64,000 nucleotides of DNA from Desulfobacca acetoxidans DSM 11109 (GTDB lineage Bacteria > Desulfobacterota > Desulfobaccia > Desulfobaccales > Desulfobaccaceae): the NCBI RefSeq assembly GCF_000195295.1, contig NC_015388.1, forward strand, positions 2,480,001-2,544,000, given 5' to 3'. Made by a program: the position numbers and the translations under genes. The notes beneath the pieces were generated by a model. It was given only the letters and a program-made list of their open reading frames with translations. It searched no databases and was not told where the DNA came from. Below, piece by piece: positions 32,857 through 42,342 of the stretch (positions are counted from its first letter, which is position 1; each line of letters starts with the position of its first letter).

Positions 32857-32905
32857 GACAGGGGCGGAGATTATAACTTTATCCCCGCCCTGTCAGAAGT
32901 TTTAA
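32857..32905 (+). terminator. Terminator of the toxin-antitoxin-chaperone operon
   Basis: GACAGGGGCGGAGAT pairs with ATCCCCGCCCTGTC (one bulge) across a short AT loop, followed by AGAAGTTTT. It starts 28 nt after the chaperone stop. Confidence 0.65.
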
Positions 32906-33070
32906 ATTCCCTTCTATCTCCCCTATCAAGCAATCTATTTCTTCTGCCCTCGCAAAACTAAATTGGTTCATTTCCGCTCGGTTTTGAAGTTGCCGGATGG
33001 GATCAGGTTTGCGGGAGAAATTGGTCTTCTTGTGGGAAGCTATCAACCATTTTTACCTTAAAAGTCGGCA

Positions 33071-33107
33071 AAAAACAAGGCAGGGGTAGCTTCGACCCTG
33101 CCTTGTT
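33071..33107 (-). terminator. Intrinsic terminator downstream of the VPLPA-CTERM fragment
   Basis: On the minus strand an 11-bp perfect stem (ACAAGGCAGGG with CCCTGCCTTGT) is followed by six U residues. It sits 24 nt past the stop of the minus-strand frame. Confidence 0.8.
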
Positions 33108-33130
33108 TGGCTATATTACTGCTAGGTTGG

Positions 33131-33505
33131 TTAACCCTTCCTGCACCTCTTCCAGCCCACCAGACGCACTAAACCGGAGCCGAGGAGGAGGATAGCTGGG
33201 GGAAGGGGAACAGTTGAAGAGGTAAACATAAAATTCGATAGGGCATACACGTTTTGCCCTACATATCCGCCTGGTGAAGAGGGAAAATGCAGCGTCCCAC
33301 CTTCCCCAAGCAGATACTGTACGAAAGACACGGGCGTTGAGTAATTAGCGTACGCGGCTCCGTTGCCCCATGTATCGTCAGGAATGGGGCCGGGCCGTAG
33401 CACTATCCTTGCTCCCATGTCACCTCTTTGTCCTGAAACAGACCCTTGGCTTCCCGTGCCCTCTCCAAAGTGATTTGGCTTTCTCTTCGCTATGACTTCT
33501 AGCAA
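33131..33505 (-). pseudogene. VPLPA-CTERM sorted exoprotein, 3' fragment
   Basis: The frame (124 residues from TTG 33505) ends with SSTVPLPPAILLLGSGLVRL then VGWKRCRKG: the VPLPxxxxLLGSGL motif, a membrane helix and a basic tail, which is the PEP-CTERM/VPLPA sorting signal for exosortase. There is no signal peptide, and a TGA lies two codons before the start, so the N-terminus is missing. The preceding residues are Gly/Ser/Asn-rich as in the surface proteins of this class. It may be the tail of a decayed gene. A real terminator follows it. Confidence 0.6.
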
Positions 33506-33600
33506 TAATCATGCTAACATGGCACTATGAAATACCTGAGTAAATTGAAAAAATAAATCAATAGCTTTCATTATATCCCCGATTCGTACAATTTATTAAA

Positions 33601-33639
33601 TGTTCAATTATTTTAATATAATGTTCAATGAAATGAACA
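33601..33639. promoter_or_regulatory. Cluster of TGTTCA half-sites
   Basis: TGTTCA occurs at 33,601 and 33,622, and TGAACA at 33,634, the last two forming an inverted pair with a 6-base spacer. It lies in the 516-bp gap 33,506-34,021, which otherwise shows no gene. It could be an operator for the minus-strand gene that once stood here. Weak evidence. Confidence 0.3.
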
Positions 33640-34021
33640 CAACCTTCTTGGCACAATACGATGCGATCATCGAAGCATATTAGAGCTAATCTGCTCGGGC
33701 ATCCGTTTCAATCACTGCTATATACGCAACCGTACATTTACTCATCATAGTTCCTATCGCGAAACCATAACTGCACCTCGAATCACGCCGCCTACCTGGA
33801 TTTTCACCCCTTTATAATCTTTAATCTGATATCGATCTGATGATTGTCAGATAAATCCTGCCTCATTCCGTTTTGGAAAAAACCGCCGCGCCCCCGAACC
33901 ATCCATAGGTTAGGCGGGAGGCGCAACTTTCATTTGCCTCATCATTAATAATCGGATATAATAACTATTTTAATTAAGTTAACTAATTGCATATCTTGAG
34001 ATAAATCGGCGGGGGCGGGGA

Positions 34022-34759
34022 ATGCTCGTTATACCAGCGATCGACTTAAAAAATGGGCAATGTGTAAGACTGCGCCAGGGATTGATGGATCAGGCAACGG
34101 TCTATGGCGAAGACCCGGCGGCGATGGCCCGGCGCTGGCAAGAGGCTGGAGCACAGTGGCTGCACGTGGTGGATCTAGACGGCGCCTTCAATAAAAAGCC
34201 GACCAACGATCAGGCCGTTGAGAAAATCCGCCAGAGTATTGCTATCCCCATGCAGTTGGGCGGCGGCCTGCGCACCCTGGCGCATCTGGAGATGTATCTG
34301 GCTATGGGGATCGATCGACTGATTTTGGGAACAAGCGTCTTAAAGGACCGAGATATGGTGGTGCATGCCCTCGAGCGTTTCCCGGGCCGGATCGCTATTG
34401 CTTTGGACGCCCGGGAAGGTAGGCTGGCCAGCGAAGGCTGGGTGGAGACCAGCGGCACCGACGCCGTGGAAGTGGCTCAGATTCTGGCCCCTTTAGAGCC
34501 AGCGGCTTTTATCTATACCGATATCAAGCGCGATGGCATGCAGACCGGGCCGAATATTGCCGCCACAAAACGGCTGGCCCAGGCAGTGGCGATCCCGGTT
34601 ATTGCCTCCGGGGGCGTAGCGACAATCAAGGATATCGAAGATCTTTTGCCTCTTAGAAAAGACGGCGTCATCGGGGTCATCACCGGCAAGGCCTTATACG
34701 CCGGGACCTTGGATTTTCAAGCCGCCCTGCAATTGACCGCCAGCCTTGCGAAACAATGA
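34022..34759 (+). CDS. hisA: ProFAR isomerase of histidine synthesis
   Basis: The 245-residue TIM barrel has IPAIDLKNGQCVRLRQG with the catalytic first Asp, VDLDGAF, QLGGGLRT, GTDAVE in place of the usual Gly-rich loop, YTDIKRDGM with the second catalytic Asp and IASGGVATIKDIE. It converts ProFAR to PRFAR. GCGGGGGCGGGG precedes the ATG. It stands alone, away from other his genes in this window. Confidence 0.93.
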   Translation: MLVIPAIDLKNGQCVRLRQGLMDQATVYGEDPAAMARRWQEAGAQWLHVVDLDGAFNKKPTNDQAVEKIRQSIAIPMQLGGGLRTLAHLEMYLAMGIDRLILGTSVLKDRDMVVHALERFPGRIAIALDAREGRLASEGWVETSGTDAVEVAQILAPLEPAAFIYTDIKRDGMQTGPNIAATKRLAQAVAIPVIASGGVATIKDIEDLLPLRKDGVIGVITGKALYAGTLDFQAALQLTASLAKQ

Positions 34760-34907
34760 TTACGCGGATGGAAAGTACTTCCAGGCCTCATAAGTTATAC
34801 CGACTGCCCAAAATTATAGCCTTTATCTTTTTCTCGCCACTTGAGGTAAGAGGATCAGGGTAAGGGATGAATAAGACAAATTTTCTACCGACTTCTATAA
34901 CTTTTTA

Positions 34908-37424
34908 ATGTCAAAAAAACCTATACAACCGATCGAAACAATCCTGCCTGAGGTAAAAAAACCGGCGAGGTATCTGGGGGGCGAGGTCAATGCGGTCTAT
35001 AAAGACCCCCGCAGTGTCAGATTGCGGGTGGCTTTACTTTTCCCGGATCTCTACGAAATCGGCATGTCCCACCTGGGGTTGGCGCTGCTCTATCAGATTC
35101 TCAACCAGGATGAGGCGATCTGGGCTGAGCGGGCCTATGCCCCGGCCATTGACCTGGAGCAGGAGCTTCGGCGGCGCGGAGTTCTTTTTAGCAGCCTGGA
35201 ATCCGGCACTCCCCTGAACAATTTTGATCTCGTCGGGGTGAGTCTGCAGTATGAGCTGGGCTATACCAATTTCCTTACCATGTTGGAGTTGGGGGGCATC
35301 CCATGGCTGGCCTCAAACCGTGGGCCGGATGACCCCGTAGTCATCGCCGGCGGGCCGAGCTGCTGCAACCCGGAGCCGGTGGCGCCTTTCTTTGACGCCA
35401 TTCTGATCGGCGAAGGCGAGGCGGCAATCCTGGAAATCACCCACCTGGTCCGCCAGTGGCGGGAAAACAGCGGCAGCAGGCGAGAGTTATGGCAGGCTCT
35501 AGAAGATATTGAAGGGGTCTACGTTCCGGCTCTCTTTGACATGATCTATGATGCGGAGGGTCGGTTCCGGGAGATTGTTCCCCACGGCCGCCGGCAGCAC
35601 ATCCGACGCCGGTTGATTCCGGATTTGAATCAATATGCTATCCCAGCTAAACCGCTGGTTCCCCAGGTACAGATTGTCCATGACCGGCTGAATGCCGAAA
35701 TCTTCCGGGGATGTACCCGAGGCTGCCGCTTCTGTCAGGCCGGTATTATCTATCGGCCGGTGCGGGAACGACGTCCGGAATCCATTCTGAATTGGGTGGA
35801 AGAAGCCCTGTCAGCAAGCGGCTTTGAGGAAGTATCCCTACTGTCCTTAAGCTCCGGAGATTATAGCTGTTTGACTCCGTTGCTCACCGGTCTCATGGAC
35901 CGGTTGGTAGAAAGCCGGATCGCGGTCTCGCTCCCTTCATTGCGGGCCGATACTCTAAACTCTGACCTCATGCAGCAGATCAAGCGGGTCCGCAAGACCG
36001 GCTTCACCATCGCTCCCGAGGCCGGCAGCGATCGGCTGCGGCGCGCCATCAATAAAAACCTCAGCGAAGCCGAGATCATGGCGACGGTGGAACAGGCATT
36101 CGAACTGGGCTGGCATCTCCTGAAGATGTATTTCATGATCGGTTTCCCCATGGAGGAGAGAGAAGATCTCCAGGCCATTGCGGACCTCTGCCGCCGGGCG
36201 TTAGCGGCTGCCAAAAAGATTAACCGGCGGGGTAAAATGCATGTCAGCATCAATACTTTTATTCCGAAGCCGCATACCCCGTTTCAATGGGAGCGCCAGC
36301 TTTCGCGTCCAGAGAGCCAGGAAAGATTGCATCTGCTTAAAGATTCGCTCCGACAACGCGATTTGGAGATACGCTGGAATCCCTGTGATCAGAGTTGGCT
36401 TGAGGGCGTTTTATCCAGGGGTGACCGACGGCTGGCGCCGGTGCTGATGCAGGCCCAGCGGCTGGGCTGCCGGTTCGACGCCTGGACCGAACACGCCCGG
36501 ATTGCCAGATGGCAGGAAGCCTTCGCAAACTGTCAGATAGAAGGTGATTTTTATCTCAGGGAACGGTCCGAAGATGAACTGTTGCCCTGGGGCCATATCC
36601 ACAGCGGCGTGAGCCGGGAATATCTTCTTTCCGAACGCCGCCGGGCCTGGGAGGGCGTACAGACACCTGATTGCCGGGAAGCCGGCTGCCTTGAATGCGG
36701 TGTCTGCGACTGGCATGAAGTGCAGCCGCGCCTGGTCGACGCGACATTGGCAACCCCGGCCCCCGCACCCCAACAATCATACGCAGGTAACGGTATTACC
36801 CGCTATCGGCTGCACTACACTAAGGTAGATGGGGCCAGGTGGTTCAGCCATTTAGAGTTGATGCATCTTATCTACCGCAGCCTGCGTCGTTCCGGCCTGC
36901 CGCTGCATTTCTCCCAAGGATTTCATCCATTGCCGCGGGTCTCTTTTCACGGAGCCCTGCCGGTAGGGGTAGAAAGCCTCGCAGAAACCCTGGATATCGA
37001 ATTAGCCCAACCACTGCCATGCCCAGAAGTTGCTGCCAGACTCAACCAGGTCTTGCCAACGGGATTGTCGATCCTCGATTCGAAGAAACTGGCAGAAAAC
37101 GCCGCCCCACCTCAGACCAATCGTGTTTTCTATGAGGTAAAGAGTCCGGAACAGGCATTTTTCCCAGAGGCGGTCTTCCATTTCACAGCGGCGACAGAAT
37201 TTTGGGCTGTCCGCAGGAAACCTAAAGAAATCAAAAAAATCGATATTCGCCCCCTGGTAGCATCTATCCACCTCCAAGACGCTTCCAATGTATCACTCAC
37301 AGTTAAGACGAGGGAAAAAGACAATCTGAGAATTGCAGAACTAGTAGCGGCGATTTTCCATCTGGAGGAAACCCAGACGCGGCAGCTTCAGATTCTTAAG
37401 CAGGCAAGCTTCGCCGGTCTTTAA
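34908..37424 (+). CDS. Radical SAM protein (TIGR03960 type) fused to DUF2344
   Basis: The 838-residue product combines a B12-binding-like N-terminal fold (about 1-230), a radical SAM core with CTRGCRFCQAGI near residue 272 (CxxxCxxC for the 4Fe-4S cluster) and a C-terminal DUF2344 domain (about 625-838, RYRLHYTKVDGARWFSHLEL). A cysteine-rich link CREAGCLECGVCDW sits near residue 590. This family usually lies just upstream of RNase G, as here (27 nt). Its reaction is not known; a role with RNA or ribosome modification is suspected from context. Confidence 0.88.
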   Translation: MSKKPIQPIETILPEVKKPARYLGGEVNAVYKDPRSVRLRVALLFPDLYEIGMSHLGLALLYQILNQDEAIWAERAYAPAIDLEQELRRRGVLFSSLESGTPLNNFDLVGVSLQYELGYTNFLTMLELGGIPWLASNRGPDDPVVIAGGPSCCNPEPVAPFFDAILIGEGEAAILEITHLVRQWRENSGSRRELWQALEDIEGVYVPALFDMIYDAEGRFREIVPHGRRQHIRRRLIPDLNQYAIPAKPLVPQVQIVHDRLNAEIFRGCTRGCRFCQAGIIYRPVRERRPESILNWVEEALSASGFEEVSLLSLSSGDYSCLTPLLTGLMDRLVESRIAVSLPSLRADTLNSDLMQQIKRVRKTGFTIAPEAGSDRLRRAINKNLSEAEIMATVEQAFELGWHLLKMYFMIGFPMEEREDLQAIADLCRRALAAAKKINRRGKMHVSINTFIPKPHTPFQWERQLSRPESQERLHLLKDSLRQRDLEIRWNPCDQSWLEGVLSRGDRRLAPVLMQAQRLGCRFDAWTEHARIARWQEAFANCQIEGDFYLRERSEDELLPWGHIHSGVSREYLLSERRRAWEGVQTPDCREAGCLECGVCDWHEVQPRLVDATLATPAPAPQQSYAGNGITRYRLHYTKVDGARWFSHLELMHLIYRSLRRSGLPLHFSQGFHPLPRVSFHGALPVGVESLAETLDIELAQPLPCPEVAARLNQVLPTGLSILDSKKLAENAAPPQTNRVFYEVKSPEQAFFPEAVFHFTAATEFWAVRRKPKEIKKIDIRPLVASIHLQDASNVSLTVKTREKDNLRIAELVAAIFHLEETQTRQLQILKQASFAGL

Positions 37425-37451
37425 CGTTCCAGAATCATTAGGATTATCATC

Positions 37452-38963
37452 ATGGCGAGTGAATTAATCATCAATGTTTCCCCTTTTGAGAGCCGGGTGG
37501 CTCTTATCGAAAACGGGAATGTCGTTGAACTGTATATTGAGCGAGACTCGGCCAGCTCGCTAATCGGCAATATTTATAAAGGAAGAGTCATTAAGGTATT
37601 GCCCGGCATGGGAGCGGCATTTGTCGATATCGGCCTGGAGCGCTCGGCATTCCTCTATGTGGCTGACGTAGTTGACCATTATGATGATTTCTACGCCGAA
37701 TGGCATAAAGATGACCGGAATGGCAACCAGGTGTCTTTAGCTCCTCATTTTACCGAAACCCAGACTATTCCGATTGAAGACATGCTTCAGGAAGGGCAGG
37801 AAGTTTTGGTCCAGGTAGCCAAACCGCCATTGTGCGGCAAGGGTGCCAGGCTTACCTCCCATATTACGCTTCCGGGGAGGCACCTCGTCCTGATGCCTAC
37901 CGTGAATCATGTCGGAGTTTCTCGCCGCATTGCCGATGAGGCGGAGCGCGCCCGGTTAAAAGATGCCCTGTTGGCCATTAAGCCTCCTGATTGCGGCCTT
38001 ATCGCTCGGACCGCCAGTGAAGGCGTCGAGGGAGATAAATTGCGCAGTGAAATAGAATTTCTTCTGCAGATCTGGAATAACATCTTGCGCAAAAAAGAGA
38101 CCGCGCCTACGGCTTCGCTTCTGCACCGGGAACTAGATATCGTTCTGCGGGTCGTCCGGGACCTATTCACCAAAGAGGTTGACTGCCTGATTGTTGATGA
38201 TTTCGAGACGCATGCTAAAATAATTCAATTTGTCGAATCATTCCAACCTTTGATGAAGTTCAATGTAGAACTTTACCAGAGTAGGGAGCCTCTTTTTGAA
38301 CACTACGACATTGAAATTGAACTGCAGCGAGCCTTGGGCAAGAAAGTCTGGCTCAAGTCCGGCGGCTATATCATTATTGAGCCCACTGAGGCCTTGGTCG
38401 TTATCGATGTCAATACCGGTCGTTATGTGGGAAAACATAACCTCGAAGAAACCATTTTGAAAACCAATCTGGAGGCGGTTAAAGAGATTGCTTATCAACT
38501 GCGTCTGCGAAATATCGGCGGATTGATTGTCATTGACTTCATCGATATGGAAAAAGAGGCAAACCGAGAGAAAGTATATAACGTCCTGAAAGAGGCACTT
38601 AAAAAAGACCGGGCCAAAACCAGCGTTCTGAAGATGTCAGAACTTGGTCTGGTGGAAATGACCCGACAGCGGTCACGCCAGAGTCTGCACCACATGCTGA
38701 CCGAGCCGTGTCCCTACTGCGATCAGAAGGGCTTTATCCGCTCACGTCTGACGGTAGCCTTCGATATGTTGCGAGAATTGACCACCATGATAGGTTCCTT
38801 AGATAGTCAGCAGGTTACCCTCGAGGCCCATCCGGAGGTGGCCGGTGTGCTCATGGATCTTGGCGGTGCTACCATTGAAAGCCTGGAAGGCGAATACCAT
38901 AAAAAGATTGTTATCCGGAGTAACCCGCATTTTCACCAGGAAAAGTACGAAATCAGCATCTAG
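37452..38963 (+). CDS. rng: Ribonuclease E/G family
   Basis: The 503-residue product has an N-terminal S1-type RNA-binding region (IYKGRVIKVLPGMGAAFVDI, about residues 38-120). Next come the catalytic DNase-I-like part with the metal-binding VVIDVNTGRYVG (about 318) and LIVIDFIDM, and the zinc-link CPYCDQKG near residue 420. No long C-terminal extension is present, so it is the RNase G type. It processes rRNA and mRNA in the cytoplasm. It shares a transcript with the upstream radical SAM gene. Confidence 0.94.
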   Translation: MASELIINVSPFESRVALIENGNVVELYIERDSASSLIGNIYKGRVIKVLPGMGAAFVDIGLERSAFLYVADVVDHYDDFYAEWHKDDRNGNQVSLAPHFTETQTIPIEDMLQEGQEVLVQVAKPPLCGKGARLTSHITLPGRHLVLMPTVNHVGVSRRIADEAERARLKDALLAIKPPDCGLIARTASEGVEGDKLRSEIEFLLQIWNNILRKKETAPTASLLHRELDIVLRVVRDLFTKEVDCLIVDDFETHAKIIQFVESFQPLMKFNVELYQSREPLFEHYDIEIELQRALGKKVWLKSGGYIIIEPTEALVVIDVNTGRYVGKHNLEETILKTNLEAVKEIAYQLRLRNIGGLIVIDFIDMEKEANREKVYNVLKEALKKDRAKTSVLKMSELGLVEMTRQRSRQSLHHMLTEPCPYCDQKGFIRSRLTVAFDMLRELTTMIGSLDSQQVTLEAHPEVAGVLMDLGGATIESLEGEYHKKIVIRSNPHFHQEKYEISI

Positions 38964-39054
38964 AACATATTCACGCTTAGCTCTAACCGCCGGATCATGA
39001 TAATATAATCGGATATTTTGGTCTGCATCCACCAAGCAAAAAAGGAAGAATATT

Positions 39055-40959
39055 GTGCACCCCATCATTCTCGGCACCGCCGGGCACATTGATCACGGCA
39101 AAACTTCTCTCATCAAGGCTCTGACCGGCGTTGATACTGATCGTCTGAAAGAAGAGAAGCTTCGGGGCATAACCATAGAGTTGGGTTTTGCCTCCCTTAC
39201 CCTGCCCAATGGCCAGCGTTTGGGAATAGTCGATGTACCGGGACATGAGCGGTTTGTGCGACATATGTTGGCGGGAGCTACCGGCATGGACCTAGTGGCC
39301 CTCATCATTGCCGCTGACGAAGGGGTCATGCCACAGACCCGGGAGCATCTGGAAATCTGCCAGCTCCTAAAGGTGAAGCGCGGCCTGGTGGTCTTGACCA
39401 AGATTGATCTGGTAGAGGAAGAATGGCTGGAGTTGGTAGAGGAAGATGTCCGAAATTTCCTGTCTAATACCTTCTTGGAGGGTGCTCCCATCATCCGTTT
39501 CTCAGCGGTGAGTGGGCAAGGCACCTCAGAATTGCTCCAGACCCTGATGGCTCTCGGTGCTGTTGTGCCTCCCAAACCGGTCAGCGGTATTTTTCGACTT
39601 CCTATCGACCGGGTCTTCACCATCAAAGGTTTCGGCACCGTAGTTACCGGTACTGCCATATCCGGACAGCTGCGGGTAAGCGATCTGGTGACGATCTATC
39701 CGCCGCAGTACAAAGCCAAGGTCCGCAATATCCAGGTTCATGATGAGTATGTGGAAGAAACCCTGGCAGGATTCCGTACCGCAATAAATCTGCAGGGGAT
39801 TGACAAGTTCGAGCTGGAGCGGGGCATGGTGGCAGCAACTCCGGATTCCCTGCGATGCAGCTTACGTTTGGATGCCCGTCTCGAGATTTTGCCCAGCACC
39901 CCCCGCCCGCTCAAAAATCGGCGGGAAGTAAGACTCCACACCGGCGCCAGCGAACAGTTGGCCACTGTAATCCTGCTCTCCCAAGAAGAATTAGCCCCGG
40001 GAGAGAGTGGACTGGTGCAATTCCGTCTGAGTAAACCTCTGGCCCTAAAACCTTTTGACCGCTTTGTGATCCGGGAGGTGTCTCCGGTCATCACCGTCGG
40101 CGGCGGTCATGTTATCCACATCAACCCACCAGTACACCGGCGTCTTCAGAAAGACATTATCAAGAAATTAGAATTGCTTGAGAGCTGTCCGGAAGCGGAA
40201 AGGATTGCCTCTCATCTTGAGGAGTCGGCAGCAGCCGGACTTTCCCGTCAAGAACTCGTGCAATTGCTCACTCTTTCCGCTGCCGAACTCACCCCAATTT
40301 TGGAGCAGTTGCAGAAAGACGGACGGATCATCGCCTACGATACCGAAAACAACCGCTATGCCCTTAAAACAGTAGTTGCAGCTCTACAGTCCCAGGCAGT
40401 CCAACGGCTGCAAAAATTTCACCAGACTCAGCCCCTGAAGCTGGGCCTTTCTAAAGAAGAATTGCGCCGCCGCCTGCCAGAGAATCTGGAGGTACGCCTT
40501 TTCAATTATTTACTGGTAGACCTCGAACAACAGAAGCAGGTAGCAGTCGAGAAGGAACTGGTCCGGCTGGCCGGCCATCAGGTGGTGTTAGCTGGAGAGC
40601 AGGAGGAATTGGCCAATCGATTGGAAGTCCTGTATGAAAAAAGCGGGCTGACTCCCCCGACCTTGAAAGAGGCCGGGACAGCGGTGCAGGCCAGAGGCAG
40701 CCAACTCAATGAGATCATTAAATTACTGACCGGCAAGGGCCTGTTGGTCAAGGTGAAAGAGGACCTTTTCTTCCATCAGAGTGTCATAGCTGCCTTAAAA
40801 ACCAAACTGGTGCACTACTTAAAGGAGCACCAGGAGATTTCAGTGCCGCAGTTTAAGGACCTGACTCAAACCAGCCGCAAATTCAGTATTCCGCTTATGG
40901 AATACTTCGATGCCGCCCGCGTTACGGTCAGGGTCGGTGAGAATCGCCGTCTGCGGTGA
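39055..40959 (+). CDS. selB: Selenocysteine-specific elongation factor
   Basis: From a GTG the product is 634 residues. The GTPase domain shows [40 protein letters not shown] and TKIDL. Domains II and III follow to about residue 370, then four winged-helix domains to the end, which bind the SECIS RNA. It brings Sec-tRNA to in-frame UGA codons, so this organism should make selenoproteins. No selA, selD or tRNA-Sec is in the window. The length is typical. Confidence 0.95.
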   Translation: MHPIILGTAGHIDHGKTSLIKALTGVDTDRLKEEKLRGITIELGFASLTLPNGQRLGIVDVPGHERFVRHMLAGATGMDLVALIIAADEGVMPQTREHLEICQLLKVKRGLVVLTKIDLVEEEWLELVEEDVRNFLSNTFLEGAPIIRFSAVSGQGTSELLQTLMALGAVVPPKPVSGIFRLPIDRVFTIKGFGTVVTGTAISGQLRVSDLVTIYPPQYKAKVRNIQVHDEYVEETLAGFRTAINLQGIDKFELERGMVAATPDSLRCSLRLDARLEILPSTPRPLKNRREVRLHTGASEQLATVILLSQEELAPGESGLVQFRLSKPLALKPFDRFVIREVSPVITVGGGHVIHINPPVHRRLQKDIIKKLELLESCPEAERIASHLEESAAAGLSRQELVQLLTLSAAELTPILEQLQKDGRIIAYDTENNRYALKTVVAALQSQAVQRLQKFHQTQPLKLGLSKEELRRRLPENLEVRLFNYLLVDLEQQKQVAVEKELVRLAGHQVVLAGEQEELANRLEVLYEKSGLTPPTLKEAGTAVQARGSQLNEIIKLLTGKGLLVKVKEDLFFHQSVIAALKTKLVHYLKEHQEISVPQFKDLTQTSRKFSIPLMEYFDAARVTVRVGENRRLR

Positions 40960-41037
40960 TTGCCATGGCATCCTAATTCAAAAAACAACACCAATTCCAT
41001 AAGCCGAACTTTTATCTCGCAGGCGGGTCAGGTTGCC

Positions 41038-41829
41038 CTACTGACGGGAATATTTTTCTTTAATCTCAGGCAGCATTTGCTTGATCGCGGAGATCCGCTG
41101 CTCATCGGTGGGGTGGGTGGACAAAAAAGCTGGCGGCTTGGCCTTGCCTTTACTATCATCCATCATCCTCTGCCAGAAACCCAAGGCCGCCTCGGGGTCG
41201 TAACCCGCCTTGGCCATCAGGATCAGACCGACCTGGTCCGCCTCGTATTCCTGTTTACGGCTATACGGCAAGATAACGCCAACATTGGCGCCTAAACCAT
41301 AAGCTTGCATCGCGGCCTGGGAGACATAGGCGCTCTGTCCCGCCAGGGCGGCGCTCAGTCCGACGCCTCCGATTTGCGCCAGCATGCCCTGACTCATACG
41401 TTCACCGGCATGCCGCAGAATAGCGTGGGCCGCTTCGTGGGAGATAACCGTCGCCAGACCGGCATCATCCTTGGTATATTTGAATATGCCGGTAAATATG
41501 CCCACTTTACCACCCGGCAGACAAAAGGCGTTGGCCATTTTGTCATCCTTGAAGACGACGAATTCCCAACGAAAATCCGGCCGGTTAGCAGCCTCGGCAA
41601 TCCGCTGGCCAACCCGGTTTACCAACTCATTGCTCTGCGGATCTTTGGCAACGGGATATTGTCGCCGGATCTGGGAAAATGCCTGAAAACCCAGGTTGCT
41701 TTCCTGGCTCTCCGATGTAAGCATGAGCTGACGTCGGCCTGTATAAGGAGCTGTAGCGCAGGCTGCGGTCATTAGACAGACCAGCACCAGATACCATGAC
41801 CAGAACCTGAGGAGATCGTTCTTTTCCAT
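41038..41829 (-). CDS. M48-family metallopeptidase lipoprotein (LoiP/BepA-like)
   Basis: The 263-residue product has a lipoprotein signal (LVLVCLMTAACATAP; Cys near residue 24). The zinc protease motif HEAAHA is near residue 130, and the third-ligand segment EYEADQVG is near 195. Periplasmic M48 enzymes of this kind degrade or refold outer-membrane proteins. It ends in a convergent position to selB. Confidence 0.92.
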   Translation of the reverse strand: MEKNDLLRFWSWYLVLVCLMTAACATAPYTGRRQLMLTSESQESNLGFQAFSQIRRQYPVAKDPQSNELVNRVGQRIAEAANRPDFRWEFVVFKDDKMANAFCLPGGKVGIFTGIFKYTKDDAGLATVISHEAAHAILRHAGERMSQGMLAQIGGVGLSAALAGQSAYVSQAAMQAYGLGANVGVILPYSRKQEYEADQVGLILMAKAGYDPEAALGFWQRMMDDSKGKAKPPAFLSTHPTDEQRISAIKQMLPEIKEKYSRQ

Positions 41830-41910
41830 TTCCCCTATAAAATAAAATCATCTCTGATAAATGTCAACAGGACGAAGAACCTCTGATTCACAATTAATCA
41901 ATTCGCCCTA

Positions 41911-42035
41911 CTTCAGATATCTGAGAGAATAGATCAAGGAATGGTGGGCGATGTCCCCCCTACAGCACTACAACACCGACAAATCCATCCGTAGGGACAA
42001 ATCTTGTATCCGCCCCATGTATCTGAGGTGTTATA
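41911..42035 (-). mobile_element. MITE-like element, copy 1 (inverted, ends decayed)
   Basis: Read on the minus strand it carries the same core as the copies at 53,243 and 62,171: GGCGGATACAAGATTTGTCC, CCACCATTCCTTGATCTATT and CTCAGATATCTGAAGTA. The 15 outer bases at the right end no longer match, so no target duplication can be seen. The rest of the gap 41,830-42,342 shows no gene. Confidence 0.75.
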
Positions 42036-42342
42036 TTAAGAGATTATGTTGCCTCACCAAGTTCGACCTGCACCGCTCGTGACCTCCCCCCGTTTGAACG
42101 GCATCTTTTCATCCCCCTATCAACCCTGCTTTCCAAAGACAGTACCCTCTACTTAATCTAAGTTTCTTGAAAATCCTTATCATTCGAATAAATTTATGTT
42201 AATAACAAATGAGTGCCTCAGTAGCCTTTTTGGGGGGGCATGGTTTGCGGGATAATTGAGGGTGACCTAGCAACATCGGGTGCTCTCAGCGGCCTGGAGG
42301 AGATTTCTGGGAAACTTAAACTCACAACCTGGGAGACTATCG

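Noticed and set aside
42280-42342. Longer start for the PEP mutase fusion
   Set aside because: The extra 21 residues are not family-like, and the mutase fold starts at MHDKAQALRRLL from 42,343.
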